Assembly (NCBI GenBank): GCA_017993715.1
Contig: JAGOME010000007.1
Location: 1 to 64,000 of the forward strand
Direction: 5' to 3'
Length of the DNA stretch: 64,000 nucleotides
DNA from: Phycicoccus sp.
GTDB taxonomy: Bacteria; Actinomycetota; Actinomycetes; Actinomycetales; Dermatophilaceae
Position 1 is the stretch's first letter. Every line of letters begins with the position of its first letter. The position numbers and the translations under genes are program-made. The notes under the pieces are model-generated. The model did no database searches. It was given only the letters and a program-made list of their open reading frames with translations, and had not been told where the DNA came from. Positions 7,958 through 17,728 of this stretch are shown one piece after another.

Positions 7958-9006
7958 CTCCCACCGCCCACGCGAGCCGGCCACCGGCACCCCGTTCGTC
8001 CAGGTGGCGGCGCGTCGTGACCATTGGCGTCACCTCCGTCCTGGCCGCGACCGCCCTGACTGGCTGCGGCCTGCGTGACACAGTGGTCGGCATTCACCCC
8101 GCCCCGGTGGAGTCCACCGGGGGCGCACCCCTCACGGTCGATGCCGCGACGCGGATCACCACGCGGGTGCTGGCCGACGTGGCGACCGCCGAGGCTCAGG
8201 TGGGGGACGAGGGCACGGCCGCGCGTCAGGGCGTGCTGACCGGGACCGCGCTGGCGATGAGCCTTGCGGAGCTCAAGGTCGGCACGACTCCGGCCCCCAG
8301 TGCTCCGCCGGTCGAGCGGGCGGACGACCCGACGATTCTGGCCCTCTCCCGGGGTATGGAGTGGCCGCGGGTCATCCTCGCCACGACGCTCGACGCCCAG
8401 ACCAACACCCGGTATCTGCACGCCCTGACCTCCGGGTCGGCGTCAGAGCCGTTCATCCTTGCGGCTCGGGTTCCCATGCTCGCCGGGACCACCTTGCCCA
8501 GCCTGGGTGAGGTGGGTCAGGGCGTGGAGATCGTGGCTCCTGACGACGCGTCTGGCCTCGTGCTCGCCCCGAGTGCCGCAGTGACCGACTATGCGGCGGC
8601 CTTGGCCTTCCCGGTGCCGACGGAAGCCAACGCCGTCGTCCCGGCCAAGGACAGCTACGCGACGGCGCAGATCACCACCGCACAGGAGCAGTCCGACGCG
8701 CTCGGGGAACTGGCCACCTACACGATCGCCCACACGGCAGTGGCGCAGGACACCTTGGCGGTCCGGCTTGCCGACGGGGGGGTCGTCGTCTTCGGACACC
8801 TGACCCGCCTGGACACGATCGCCGTGACCGAGCAAGGCGAGAACATCACAATCCCGGAGGAACTCAAGAGCCTGGTTGGCGACGTGACCACGGCCAAGAC
8901 GCTCGAGATCGGGGCCGTCGAAGCCGTGGCCCTGCTCGTCCCCACCAGCGGCGAGGTCAGCGCCATCGGCATCCAGGACCAGCGCGAGCACGGGACGACC
9001 ACCTGA
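7954..9006 (+). CDS. Putative lipoprotein of unknown function
   Basis: This 350-residue protein has a long basic N-terminus, a hydrophobic stretch (VVTIGVTSVLAATALTGC) and a lipobox LTGC near residues 35-38, so it is predicted to be lipid-anchored outside the membrane. The remainder alternates helices and strands without a motif I recognise. It overlaps the upstream membrane protein by 4 nt and precedes a YbbN-like gene by 50 bp. Function is unknown. Confidence 0.65.
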   Translation: MTPTAHASRPPAPRSSRWRRVVTIGVTSVLAATALTGCGLRDTVVGIHPAPVESTGGAPLTVDAATRITTRVLADVATAEAQVGDEGTAARQGVLTGTALAMSLAELKVGTTPAPSAPPVERADDPTILALSRGMEWPRVILATTLDAQTNTRYLHALTSGSASEPFILAARVPMLAGTTLPSLGEVGQGVEIVAPDDASGLVLAPSAAVTDYAAALAFPVPTEANAVVPAKDSYATAQITTAQEQSDALGELATYTIAHTAVAQDTLAVRLADGGVVVFGHLTRLDTIAVTEQGENITIPEELKSLVGDVTTAKTLEIGAVEAVALLVPTSGEVSAIGIQDQREHGTTT

Positions 9007-9056
9007 GCCGGAGCCCTGGCATCGAGCACCGACTCGCGTGAGGGAGAATCGCACGC

Positions 9057-10010
9057 ATGACTGAGCAGCCGACGACCCCGGCCGGGGTGCATGGGGCCGT
9101 GGACCTTTCCGGGATCGCCGGGATCGCCTCTAACCCGGGGACTCTCGCCGGGACCCCCGAACCGGCCACCCGCCGAACCCTGCCTCCGGGGCTACATGTC
9201 CAGGCGACCGACGACACGCTCAACGATGTGATCTCGCGGCACATCGGGATCCCCGGGCTCCTCGTGCTCTGGAGCTCGGAGTTCCCGCAGACCATTGCGT
9301 TCCTGCGTGACGTCGAGGGCGTGGTGCTGTCCTTCGGTGGGCGGGTGGTCCTGGTCAGTGTTGACCTCGCGGCCAACCCTGCCCTGCTGCAGGGCATGGC
9401 CCCGTTGATGCAGCAGGCCTTCGGCCAGCCCAGCGTGCCGGCGACCTTCGGCCTGCTGCAGGGACAGCCGGTCCCCATGTTCCCCGGGGTCCAGCCACCC
9501 GAGGCGATCACCTCGGTGGTCGAGCAACTGCTCGAGCTCGCGGTCAAGAACGGAGTCGCCGGACGCGTCGACGTCGGAGAGGACTTCGAGGAGGAGCTCT
9601 CCCCTTTGCATCAGCAGGCCTTCGATGCCATCGAGGCAGGCGACCTGGACGGAGCCGAGGCGGCCTACCAGCAGGCCCTCGAGGCCAACCCCAAGGACAC
9701 CGATGCCCAGGTCGGGCTGGCTCAGGTCGGGCTGCTGCGCCGGACCGCCGACGCCGATCCGGCCGCGGCCCGCGCGGCGGCGGCAGCCGACCCCACCGAC
9801 CTCGATGCGGCATTCGTGGTGGCCGATCTCGACCTCCTCGGCGGCCATATCGAGGACGCCTTCGGACGCCTGCTCGACCTGGTCCGCGCCACCTCCGGCG
9901 ACGAGCGCGACCGCGCGCGGACGCGATTGCTTGAGCTGTTCAGCGTGGTCGGCAACCAGGACGAGCGCGTCCGCAAGGGCCGCACCGCACTGATGAACGC
10001 GCTGTTCTGA
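9057..10010 (+). CDS. YbbN/CnoX-like thioredoxin-fold protein with tetratricopeptide tail
   Basis: This 317-residue protein has a thioredoxin-like domain (about residues 60-165) followed by TPR-like repeats (LHQQAFDAIEAGDLDGAEAA, then YQQALEANPKDTDAQVGLAQ). This is the architecture of YbbN/CnoX, which holds chlorine- or oxidation-damaged proteins for chaperones. The position of the CxxC redox site reads WSSEFPQ, so no redox-active cysteines are present. That is common in actinobacterial members and implies a holdase or scaffold role rather than oxidoreductase activity (inference). GAGGGAG lies upstream of the ATG. Confidence 0.8.
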   Translation: MTEQPTTPAGVHGAVDLSGIAGIASNPGTLAGTPEPATRRTLPPGLHVQATDDTLNDVISRHIGIPGLLVLWSSEFPQTIAFLRDVEGVVLSFGGRVVLVSVDLAANPALLQGMAPLMQQAFGQPSVPATFGLLQGQPVPMFPGVQPPEAITSVVEQLLELAVKNGVAGRVDVGEDFEEELSPLHQQAFDAIEAGDLDGAEAAYQQALEANPKDTDAQVGLAQVGLLRRTADADPAAARAAAAADPTDLDAAFVVADLDLLGGHIEDAFGRLLDLVRATSGDERDRARTRLLELFSVVGNQDERVRKGRTALMNALF

Positions 10011-10013
10011 GCC

Positions 10014-11063
10014 GTGTCGGGCCCTCGACTCCTCGATGAGTCGGTCCACTTCCGCTTCCCCGCCGACGATGCGTCGGTGACCGGTGTGCGGTTGGAGGCC
10101 GACCGCGCCGTACCCGGCCCTCGAGACTTCCGACGCGACGATGACGGCTGGATCCTGCGGGTGCCCCGACCGGAGGTGCAGCGGCTGGAGTACCGGCTGG
10201 AGGTGGCGCGAGGCATGAGCCACGAGACGATCTTGGACCCCACGAATGCCGTGATGGTCCGGGCCGTTTTCGGCGATCGCTCCGTGCTCGAGCTCCCCGG
10301 CTATCAGCCGCCCTGGTGGATCTCTGCTCTGGCGGGAGCGGGTCGGTCCCGCGAACTTCTGCTCCCCGGTGAGCACGGGGAACAGCTCCCCGTCACCATG
10401 TGGTCCCCCGAGCACGCCGACGACGACGAGGCGCTCCCGCTGCTCCTGGTCCACGACGGTCCCGAGTACGACCAGCTCGCCTCGATCACCCGGTACAGCG
10501 CGGCGCTGATCGAGGCCGGTCAGTTGCCCCCCCACCGTCTCGCGCTGGCCCACCCGGTGCTCCGGGACGCGTGGTACTCCGGGTCCCCGCGCTATCTGCG
10601 GTCGATGGCCGCTGCTGGCCTGGATCGCATCGGTGAGTCCTATCCCGTGCGCGGTCCGGTCGTCGTCATGGGTGCCTCTCTAGGGGGCCTGACCGCGCTG
10701 CTGCTCGGGCTGGCGGGGGCGCCGCGCATCGGCGGGGTCTTTGCCCAGTCGGGGTCGTTCTTCCAGCCGCGCACGGACGGCACCGAGTCCGGATACCGGT
10801 GGTTCGACCGGATCACCGAGCTGGTCCGCCAGATTCTCGACGCCCGCTACACCGACCATCCGCTGCGTGTCGGGATGACCTGCGGGGTGCTGGAGGAGAA
10901 TGCCGCCAACAATCGCCGGATGGCCACGGCACTGACCAAGGCCGGCCATCAGGTGACCTACGCCGAGGTCGCCGACCTGCATAACTACACCGCCTGGCGC
11001 GACGCGCTGGATCCCCATCTGACCCAGGTGTTGCGCGATGTGTGGGGTGAGCCGCAAGGATAG
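10014..11063 (+). CDS. Esterase (enterochelin-esterase/EsteraseD-like alpha/beta hydrolase)
   Basis: This 349-residue protein has an N-terminal beta-sandwich-like region (residues 1-110, with DPTNAVMVRAVFGDRS) and a C-terminal alpha/beta-hydrolase domain with nucleophile S222 in VVMGASLGG. The layout resembles Fes-type trilactone esterases, with VHDGPEYDQL as the oxyanion-strand region. Substrate unknown. It begins with GTG 3 nt after the YbbN-like stop and is followed 4 nt later by a second, unrelated esterase and then an ATP-grasp gene. The three are probably one transcript with one task. Confidence 0.75.
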   Translation: MSGPRLLDESVHFRFPADDASVTGVRLEADRAVPGPRDFRRDDDGWILRVPRPEVQRLEYRLEVARGMSHETILDPTNAVMVRAVFGDRSVLELPGYQPPWWISALAGAGRSRELLLPGEHGEQLPVTMWSPEHADDDEALPLLLVHDGPEYDQLASITRYSAALIEAGQLPPHRLALAHPVLRDAWYSGSPRYLRSMAAAGLDRIGESYPVRGPVVVMGASLGGLTALLLGLAGAPRIGGVFAQSGSFFQPRTDGTESGYRWFDRITELVRQILDARYTDHPLRVGMTCGVLEENAANNRRMATALTKAGHQVTYAEVADLHNYTAWRDALDPHLTQVLRDVWGEPQG

Positions 11064-11067
11064 GGCG

Positions 11068-11814
11068 ATGCAGCACACGTCGGTCCGACTCCCCGTCCCT
11101 GGACGCGATCACGACCTTGAGGTCGTCCGCTACGGCCACTGGGGCCGCCCCCTCCTGGTGTTCCCGAGCGAGGCCGGCTCGGCCCATGACTTCGCCAACA
11201 ACGGCATGCTCGGAGCTGTCGAGGATCTGGTCGATGCCGGCCGGGTGAGCATCTACTGCGTGGACTCCCTCGATGCCTGGACCTGGTCGGATCGCTCTGC
11301 GCCCACGGAGGAGCGGGCCTGGCGCCACGGCCTCTACCACCAATGGCTCGTGGAGCAGGTGACGCCCTGGATCTTCTCCGAGAGTGGCGGCCCCCAGGAG
11401 CTGATCACCTTCGGCGTGTCGCTGGGGGCCTATCACGCCCTCCAGTTCGCACTGCAGCGCGCGGACCTCGCGCCCCTGGCGATGTGCTTCTCGGGCAGCT
11501 ACGACGTCACTCAGTGGAACGGGTGGGGCGATCTCGGCGACACGAGCTACTTCGCCAATCCTGCTGCCTACGTGCAACATCTACACGGCGACCACCTCCA
11601 CTGGCTGCAGTCTCAGCTGTCGGTGCTCCTCGTCGTCGGCGAAGGTCCCTTCGAGGTCTCGCCCACTCAGTCCTTGCCGTCGACCCGCACGATGGCCCAT
11701 CTGCTGGGGGACAAGGGGATCCACGTCGAGCTCGATGTGTGGGGCTTTGACTCCGCCCATGATTGGCCGTGGTGGCAGCGCCAGCTGGCCCACCATCTCC
11801 CGCGTTTCGTCTGA
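11068..11814 (+). CDS. Second esterase-family alpha/beta hydrolase
   Basis: This 248-residue putative esterase has nucleophile S118 in TFGVSLGAY, preceded by VVRYGHWGRPLLVFPSEAG and followed by FDSAHDWPWWQ, where the His is the likely catalytic base. The family is related to esterase D but its substrates are largely unknown. ATG at 11068 follows an AAGGA-like site in the end of the preceding gene. Two non-identical esterases beside an ATP-grasp ligase suggest that one adds or removes an acyl or peptide group made by the ligase (inference). Confidence 0.75.
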   Translation: MQHTSVRLPVPGRDHDLEVVRYGHWGRPLLVFPSEAGSAHDFANNGMLGAVEDLVDAGRVSIYCVDSLDAWTWSDRSAPTEERAWRHGLYHQWLVEQVTPWIFSESGGPQELITFGVSLGAYHALQFALQRADLAPLAMCFSGSYDVTQWNGWGDLGDTSYFANPAAYVQHLHGDHLHWLQSQLSVLLVVGEGPFEVSPTQSLPSTRTMAHLLGDKGIHVELDVWGFDSAHDWPWWQRQLAHHLPRFV

Positions 11815-11859
11815 CCCGCCTCAGCTCCGTCGCACGTCCCGTCTCGGAAGGAACCGTCA

Positions 11860-13125
11860 ATGACTTCGACCCGCGATCACCTCATTGGACTGCTGCTCGG
11901 GGCGGAGGAGGATTGGCCAACCGTGCTCGAGTCCCTCGTGCGTCGCCTCGGGCTCGTGCCCGGCCCGGACGGTCGCGATCATCGGGTGATCACCGAGCGG
12001 GTCAGCATCGAGCCCTTCAACCTGCGGGATACCCCGCGCCAGGAGCTGTGCGTCGACCGGCTCGCGTACTGGTACTACCACCCGCGCGAGTGGCTCAAGA
12101 AGGCCGCCCTCATGGATGACGTCTACCTGCTCAACAGCCCCTTCACCTTCCAGTCGATGGAGAAGCACAGCGCCTACTGCGCGCTGATGCGGCTGGGCAT
12201 GCACGTCCCCGAAACCGTCCTGGTGCCTTACAAGAACCCCGTCGACAACGTCCGCTGGGCCTACACCTCGGCCAAGTACAACCGGTCCTTCGACCTCGAT
12301 GCGATCGCTGACGAGTTGGGCTACCCGTTGTTCATGAAGCCCTTCGACGGCGGTGGCTGGCGTGGGGTGTCCAGCGTGAAGAGTCGGGAAGACCTGCATC
12401 GGGCCTACGACGATTCCGGTGAGATGCTCATGCACCTCCAGGAGTCGATCGCCGACTTCGAGGTCTTCGCCCGCGCCCTCACGATCGGGCCGGAGACCAT
12501 GGTGATGAAGTTCCAGCCGGACGAGCCCATGCACGACCGGTATGCCGTCTCCCACGGCTTCCTTGACGAGGCCACCGGGGCTGAGGCCGTCACGATCTCC
12601 CAAACGGTCAATGCGTTCTTCCGGTGGGAGTTCAACTCGTGCGAGATGCTCGTGCGTGATGGAGTCGTCTACCCGATTGACTATGCCAACGCGTGTCCCG
12701 ATGTCGCGGTGACCTCGTTGCACTACTACTTCCCATGGGCCATGAAGGCACTGCTGCGGTGGTCGACCTACTGCGTGGTGACGGAGCGGCGGCCCCGTTT
12801 CCAGGTGGACAGCGACCCGTGGTTCGCGGTCGCCGACGACCCTGCGCTGGACTATCACGGCAAGCTCGCGGCCTATCAGGGGCTCGCTGACGAGTACTTC
12901 GAGACCGAGCGCTACCGCGAGTTCTGCGAGACCAGCCTGGGGGACGTCGATGACATGGTCCTGAGCTACATCGACAGTGCCGACTTCCGCTCCTTGTTGA
13001 CCTCGACGATCCACCAGACCTACCCGCCTCAGGAGTGGGACCGCTTCGAGGCCCACTTCGGGGGGCTGCTCGGAATGTGGGTGTCGGACGAGCGGGCCAT
13101 GCTCGCAGCCCGGGGATCTGCGTGA
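11860..13125 (+). CDS. ATP-grasp domain protein, uncharacterised ligase
   Basis: This 421-residue protein has an ATP-grasp core. K160 in GYPLFMKPFDGGG and the glycine-rich loop at 164-170 (GGGWRGV) form the nucleotide lid, and the late segment VVYPIDYANACPD carries the acidic and Asn Mg ligands. ATP-grasp enzymes join a carboxylate, through an acylphosphate, to an amine or thiol. The N-terminal 100 residues are unusually rich in Trp and Tyr (LAYWYYHPREWLKKAALMDD) and may form the substrate site. AAGGAA precedes the ATG. The context of two esterases and a TfoX-like gene gives no known pathway. Confidence 0.75.
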   Translation: MTSTRDHLIGLLLGAEEDWPTVLESLVRRLGLVPGPDGRDHRVITERVSIEPFNLRDTPRQELCVDRLAYWYYHPREWLKKAALMDDVYLLNSPFTFQSMEKHSAYCALMRLGMHVPETVLVPYKNPVDNVRWAYTSAKYNRSFDLDAIADELGYPLFMKPFDGGGWRGVSSVKSREDLHRAYDDSGEMLMHLQESIADFEVFARALTIGPETMVMKFQPDEPMHDRYAVSHGFLDEATGAEAVTISQTVNAFFRWEFNSCEMLVRDGVVYPIDYANACPDVAVTSLHYYFPWAMKALLRWSTYCVVTERRPRFQVDSDPWFAVADDPALDYHGKLAAYQGLADEYFETERYREFCETSLGDVDDMVLSYIDSADFRSLLTSTIHQTYPPQEWDRFEAHFGGLLGMWVSDERAMLAARGSA

Positions 13126-13466
13126 GCCCGACGCCCATGCCCTCGCCGGACGCGCAGGGCAAGGTTCGACTCGATGCGCTGGCCGATGACCTGGCTGACC
13201 TGGGGGTGGCATTCGAGCGCTCGCAGATGTTCGGCTCGCCGGGACTGCGGCTCCCCGGCAAGGGCAAGTTCTTCGCCAGCCTCATGGACGAGGGCATGAT
13301 CTTCAAGCTCGACGGGGAGCGGCACGCCGAGGCGTTGGCGCTCCCCGGAGCGCACCTGTTTGAGCCGATGGCGGGCCGACCCATGAAGCAGTGGGTGGTC
13401 GTCCCGTTCGACCAGGAAACCCATTGGGTGCGGCTTGGAGCCGCGGCAGCGCAGTCCTTGGGCTGA
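13122..13466 (+). CDS. TfoX/Sxy N-terminal-domain protein
   Basis: This protein of about 114 residues matches the TfoX N-terminal domain: FERSQMFGSPGLRLPGKGKF, then FASLMDEGMIFKLDGE and MKQWVVVPFDQE. The name derives from a competence regulator of gammaproteobacteria, but stand-alone actinobacterial copies have no established role. GTG at 13122 overlaps the ATP-grasp stop (GTGA), which suggests coupling; ATG at 13137 is the alternative start. It closes the esterase/ATP-grasp cassette and converges on pgm. Confidence 0.72.
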   Translation: MSPTPMPSPDAQGKVRLDALADDLADLGVAFERSQMFGSPGLRLPGKGKFFASLMDEGMIFKLDGERHAEALALPGAHLFEPMAGRPMKQWVVVPFDQETHWVRLGAAAAQSLG

Positions 13467-13479
13467 AGGTCCCGACCGG

Positions 13480-15144
<1,665 letters not shown>

Positions 15145-15298
15145 GGCCGTCATCCTGTCAGGGGTCCCTGGCTGCGCGCACCCCTCGTCCGCCCCTGGCC
15201 GCCCCATCGGCGCCCGGACACCCTGAGAATGCGCGAAGAGATCTTGCCGACTGTCTGGCGGATCACAGTCTCGGAGAACGTCTTCCGGTGGCTCCTCC

Positions 15299-15314
15299 AT
15301 ACCCGCAGGGGTAT
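15299..15314. promoter_or_regulatory. CsoR/CstR-type operator upstream of the sulfur operon
   Basis: The sequence ATACCC-GCAG-GGGTAT is an inverted repeat with perfect 6-bp arms, 9 bp before the oxidoreductase start. G-tract repeats of this shape are the binding sites of the CsoR/RcnR/CstR repressor family. Next to a sulfide-oxidation gene, a persulfide-sensing CstR-like repressor is the natural candidate. No such regulator gene lies in the window. Confidence 0.65.
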
Positions 15315-15323
15315 CTTCAAGGT

Positions 15324-16571
15324 ATGACCACAACGAAGAAAGATCTCGTGGTCCTGGGAGCAGGAACGGCCGGAACCATGGTCGTCAACAGGCTCCGCAA
15401 GGTGCTCCCGACCACGCTCTGGAATATCACCGTCGTCGACCGCGACGACATCCACGACTACCAGCCGGGATACCTGTTCCTGCCCTTCGGGATGACCCAG
15501 CCCGGACAGGTCCGTCGCCGCAAGCACTCCCTGATCACCCACGACGTCACCTTGACCATGGGCAGCATCGATCGGGTCGACGCCGCGACCGACACCGTGC
15601 ACCTCACCGATGGTCGCGCCCTGCACTATGACCACTTGGTCATTGCGACCGGGACCTCTCCTCGGCCGGATCAGACCCCCGGCATGCTCGGCGAGCAGTG
15701 GCACCGCGAGATCGGCGAGTTCTACACCTACGAAGGCGCCCTGGCGCTGCGTGAGCAGCTGGAGCGCTGGGAGGGTGGCCACCTTGTCGTCCACATCACC
15801 GAGCTCCCCATCAAGTGCCCCGTGGCGCCGCTGGAGTTCACCTTCCTCGTCGACGACTGGCTGCGCCAGCGCGGGCAGCGGGACGCCACCGAGCTCGTCT
15901 TCGTGACGCCGCTCGACGGTGCCTTCACCAAGCCCGTGGCCAGTGCGACGCTCGGCGGGCTGCTGGACAGCCGGGACATCACCGTCATCCCTGACTTCAT
16001 GATCGAGCAGATCGACCAAGAGCGTCGCGTGCTCGTGTCCTATGACGAGCGCGAGGTCGCCTACGACCAACTGGTCACGGTGCCGCTGAACATGGGCGCG
16101 GACTTCATTGCCCGCAGTGGCCTGGGTGACGAGCTCAACTATGTGCCCGTCGACAAGCACACCAACCGCAGCCCGGCCCACGACAATATCTGGGCCCTGG
16201 GCGATGCCAGCAACCTCCCGACGAGCAAGGCTGGCTCGGTGGCGCACTTCAGCGTCGAGGTGTTCTGTGACAACTTCATCGAGGCAATAGAGGGCAAGCC
16301 GCTGACCCACAGTTTCGACGGGCATGCCAACTGCTTCGTCGAGTCCGGCGGTGGCAAGGCACTCCTGCTCGACTTCAACTACGACACCGAGCCACTCACG
16401 GGATCCTTCCCGGTGCCCCATGTCGGCCCACTGCGGCTGCTGCAGGAAAGCAGAGCCAACCACCTCGGCAAACTCGCCTTCCGCTACCTCTACTGGAACG
16501 CGCTCCTGCCCGGCCACCCGCTCGGGCTGCCCGCGCAGATGTCCATGGCGGGCAAGATCCCCGCCGCCTGA
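15324..16571 (+). CDS. Sulfide:quinone oxidoreductase-like FAD enzyme
   Basis: This 415-residue flavoprotein has the dinucleotide-binding GAGTAG at 12-17, the [12 protein letters not shown] segment of SQR and flavocytochrome c sulfide dehydrogenase relatives, LVIATGTSP, and [17 protein letters not shown] for FAD. Cysteines are at 165 (LPIKCPVAP), 315 and 337. C165 sits in the place of a conserved SQR active-site cysteine; the others are not obviously in the usual pattern, so the exact SQR type is open. It should oxidise sulfide to persulfide and pass electrons to quinone at the membrane. It heads an operon with TusE- and DsrE-like sulfur carriers. Confidence 0.82.
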   Translation: MTTTKKDLVVLGAGTAGTMVVNRLRKVLPTTLWNITVVDRDDIHDYQPGYLFLPFGMTQPGQVRRRKHSLITHDVTLTMGSIDRVDAATDTVHLTDGRALHYDHLVIATGTSPRPDQTPGMLGEQWHREIGEFYTYEGALALREQLERWEGGHLVVHITELPIKCPVAPLEFTFLVDDWLRQRGQRDATELVFVTPLDGAFTKPVASATLGGLLDSRDITVIPDFMIEQIDQERRVLVSYDEREVAYDQLVTVPLNMGADFIARSGLGDELNYVPVDKHTNRSPAHDNIWALGDASNLPTSKAGSVAHFSVEVFCDNFIEAIEGKPLTHSFDGHANCFVESGGGKALLLDFNYDTEPLTGSFPVPHVGPLRLLQESRANHLGKLAFRYLYWNALLPGHPLGLPAQMSMAGKIPAA

Positions 16572-16595
16572 TCAACCCGAAGGAGTCGTACCCCC

Positions 16596-16910
16596 ATGCC
16601 CACCACCGTCATCGGCGGCCGCGAGATCCAGGTCAACGACGAGGGCTTCCTCACCGATCCGACCCAGTGGTCAGCGGACCTGGCGACCGAGCTCGCCGCC
16701 CTCATCGGCCAACCTCTGACCGAAGCGCACTGGACGCTAATCCACTTCCTGCGCGAGGACCATGCCGTCACCGGCGAGACCGCGACCCTGCGTCGCATCT
16801 CGACCCAGACCGGCGTCCCCATCAAGGAGTTGTTCACGCTCTTCCCGGGCAAGCCGGCCAAGAAGCTCTCCTACGTTGCCGGTCTGCCCAAGCCCAAGGG
16901 CTGCGTCTGA
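16596..16910 (+). CDS. TusE/DsrC-family sulfur carrier
   Basis: This 104-residue protein carries the family's C-terminal arm, AGLPKPKGCV, with the penultimate cysteine (C103) that accepts persulfide sulfur. True DsrC proteins of sulfite reductase systems have a second cysteine 11 residues earlier; here that position is S92, as in TusE. It should therefore be a sulfur shuttle, not a DsrAB trisulfide partner. AAGGAG precedes the ATG and only 24 bp separate it from the oxidoreductase gene. No tusBCD or dsrAB genes are in the window. Confidence 0.85.
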   Translation: MPTTVIGGREIQVNDEGFLTDPTQWSADLATELAALIGQPLTEAHWTLIHFLREDHAVTGETATLRRISTQTGVPIKELFTLFPGKPAKKLSYVAGLPKPKGCV

Positions 16911-16959
16911 TCACCGTCCGCCTCTCACCCGCCCCGCACTACCCGAAAGGACACCTGTC

Positions 16960-17484
16960 ATGACCACCCCCCTCGTGCCGTCCTTCGACGACGAGGCCTC
17001 TTCCGGGCGCAAGCTCGCGATCATCTGCTCCAAGGGCAATCTCGACATGGCCTACCCCGGGCTGATCCTGGCTAACGCCGCGCTCGGCGAGGGCGTCGAA
17101 ACCCACCTGTTTTTCACCTTCTGGGGCTTTGACATCATTACGAAGAAGACGATGGACGACCTGAAGTTCGCCTTTGTCGGCAACACCGCGATGCACCCCC
17201 CGGGACATTCCGGCATCGGCGTGCACCACATGCTCGGCGCACTGCCTGGAGCCACGGCGGCCGCCACTGCAATGATGAAGAAGCAACTGGCCGAGCTCAA
17301 TGTCCCCGACGTGCCCGAGTTTCTCGACGTGCTGTATGCGTCGGGGGCTCACCTGTGGGCCTGCCGGATGTCGGCCGACATGAACCACCTGACGACCGAC
17401 GACCTCTACGAGGGCGTCGAGGGCATCATCTCCGCCAGTGACTTCATCGAGCTCACCGACGGCGCCCAGTTGCTCTTCATCTAA
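16960..17484 (+). CDS. DsrE2-like sulfurtransferase (DsrE/DsrF/DrsH family)
   Basis: This 174-residue protein matches DsrE2-type proteins: KLAIICSKGNLDMAYPGLIL near the N-terminus with C23, THLFFTFWGFD, and LWACRMSADM with C135. Both cysteines lie at positions used for persulfide binding in the family. Many DsrE2 proteins are membrane-associated; residues 33-60 are hydrophobic. AAAGGA precedes the ATG. It completes a three-gene relay: sulfide oxidised by the SQR-like enzyme, then sulfane sulfur handled by DsrE2 and the TusE-like carrier. The final acceptor is not encoded here. Confidence 0.82.
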   Translation: MTTPLVPSFDDEASSGRKLAIICSKGNLDMAYPGLILANAALGEGVETHLFFTFWGFDIITKKTMDDLKFAFVGNTAMHPPGHSGIGVHHMLGALPGATAAATAMMKKQLAELNVPDVPEFLDVLYASGAHLWACRMSADMNHLTTDDLYEGVEGIISASDFIELTDGAQLLFI

Positions 17485-17728
17485 GGGATCAACAGGCCGG
17501 ACCCGGCCGCGGCCAACGGCCGCTGCACCCAGAGCACGTCGTGCCAGCGGGCGCACTCTCGAATGAGACACAGGTTTGCGTCACGTACGGCGAGTAGATT
17601 TCGGCACAGGCCCGGGCATCGTCCGCTGTTGCGTCGCGGACGGAGCCCGGCCAGGTCATCCGTCGAATGATGACACTCCACGCACGACCTGGCCGTCTGG
17701 GTTATCGTCGCGGCCCAAGCGCCACTCC

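Noticed and set aside
17485..17728. 244-bp gap after the sulfur operon as a possible RNA gene.
   Set aside because: No tRNA cloverleaf, terminator with U-tract or conserved RNA motif could be seen.
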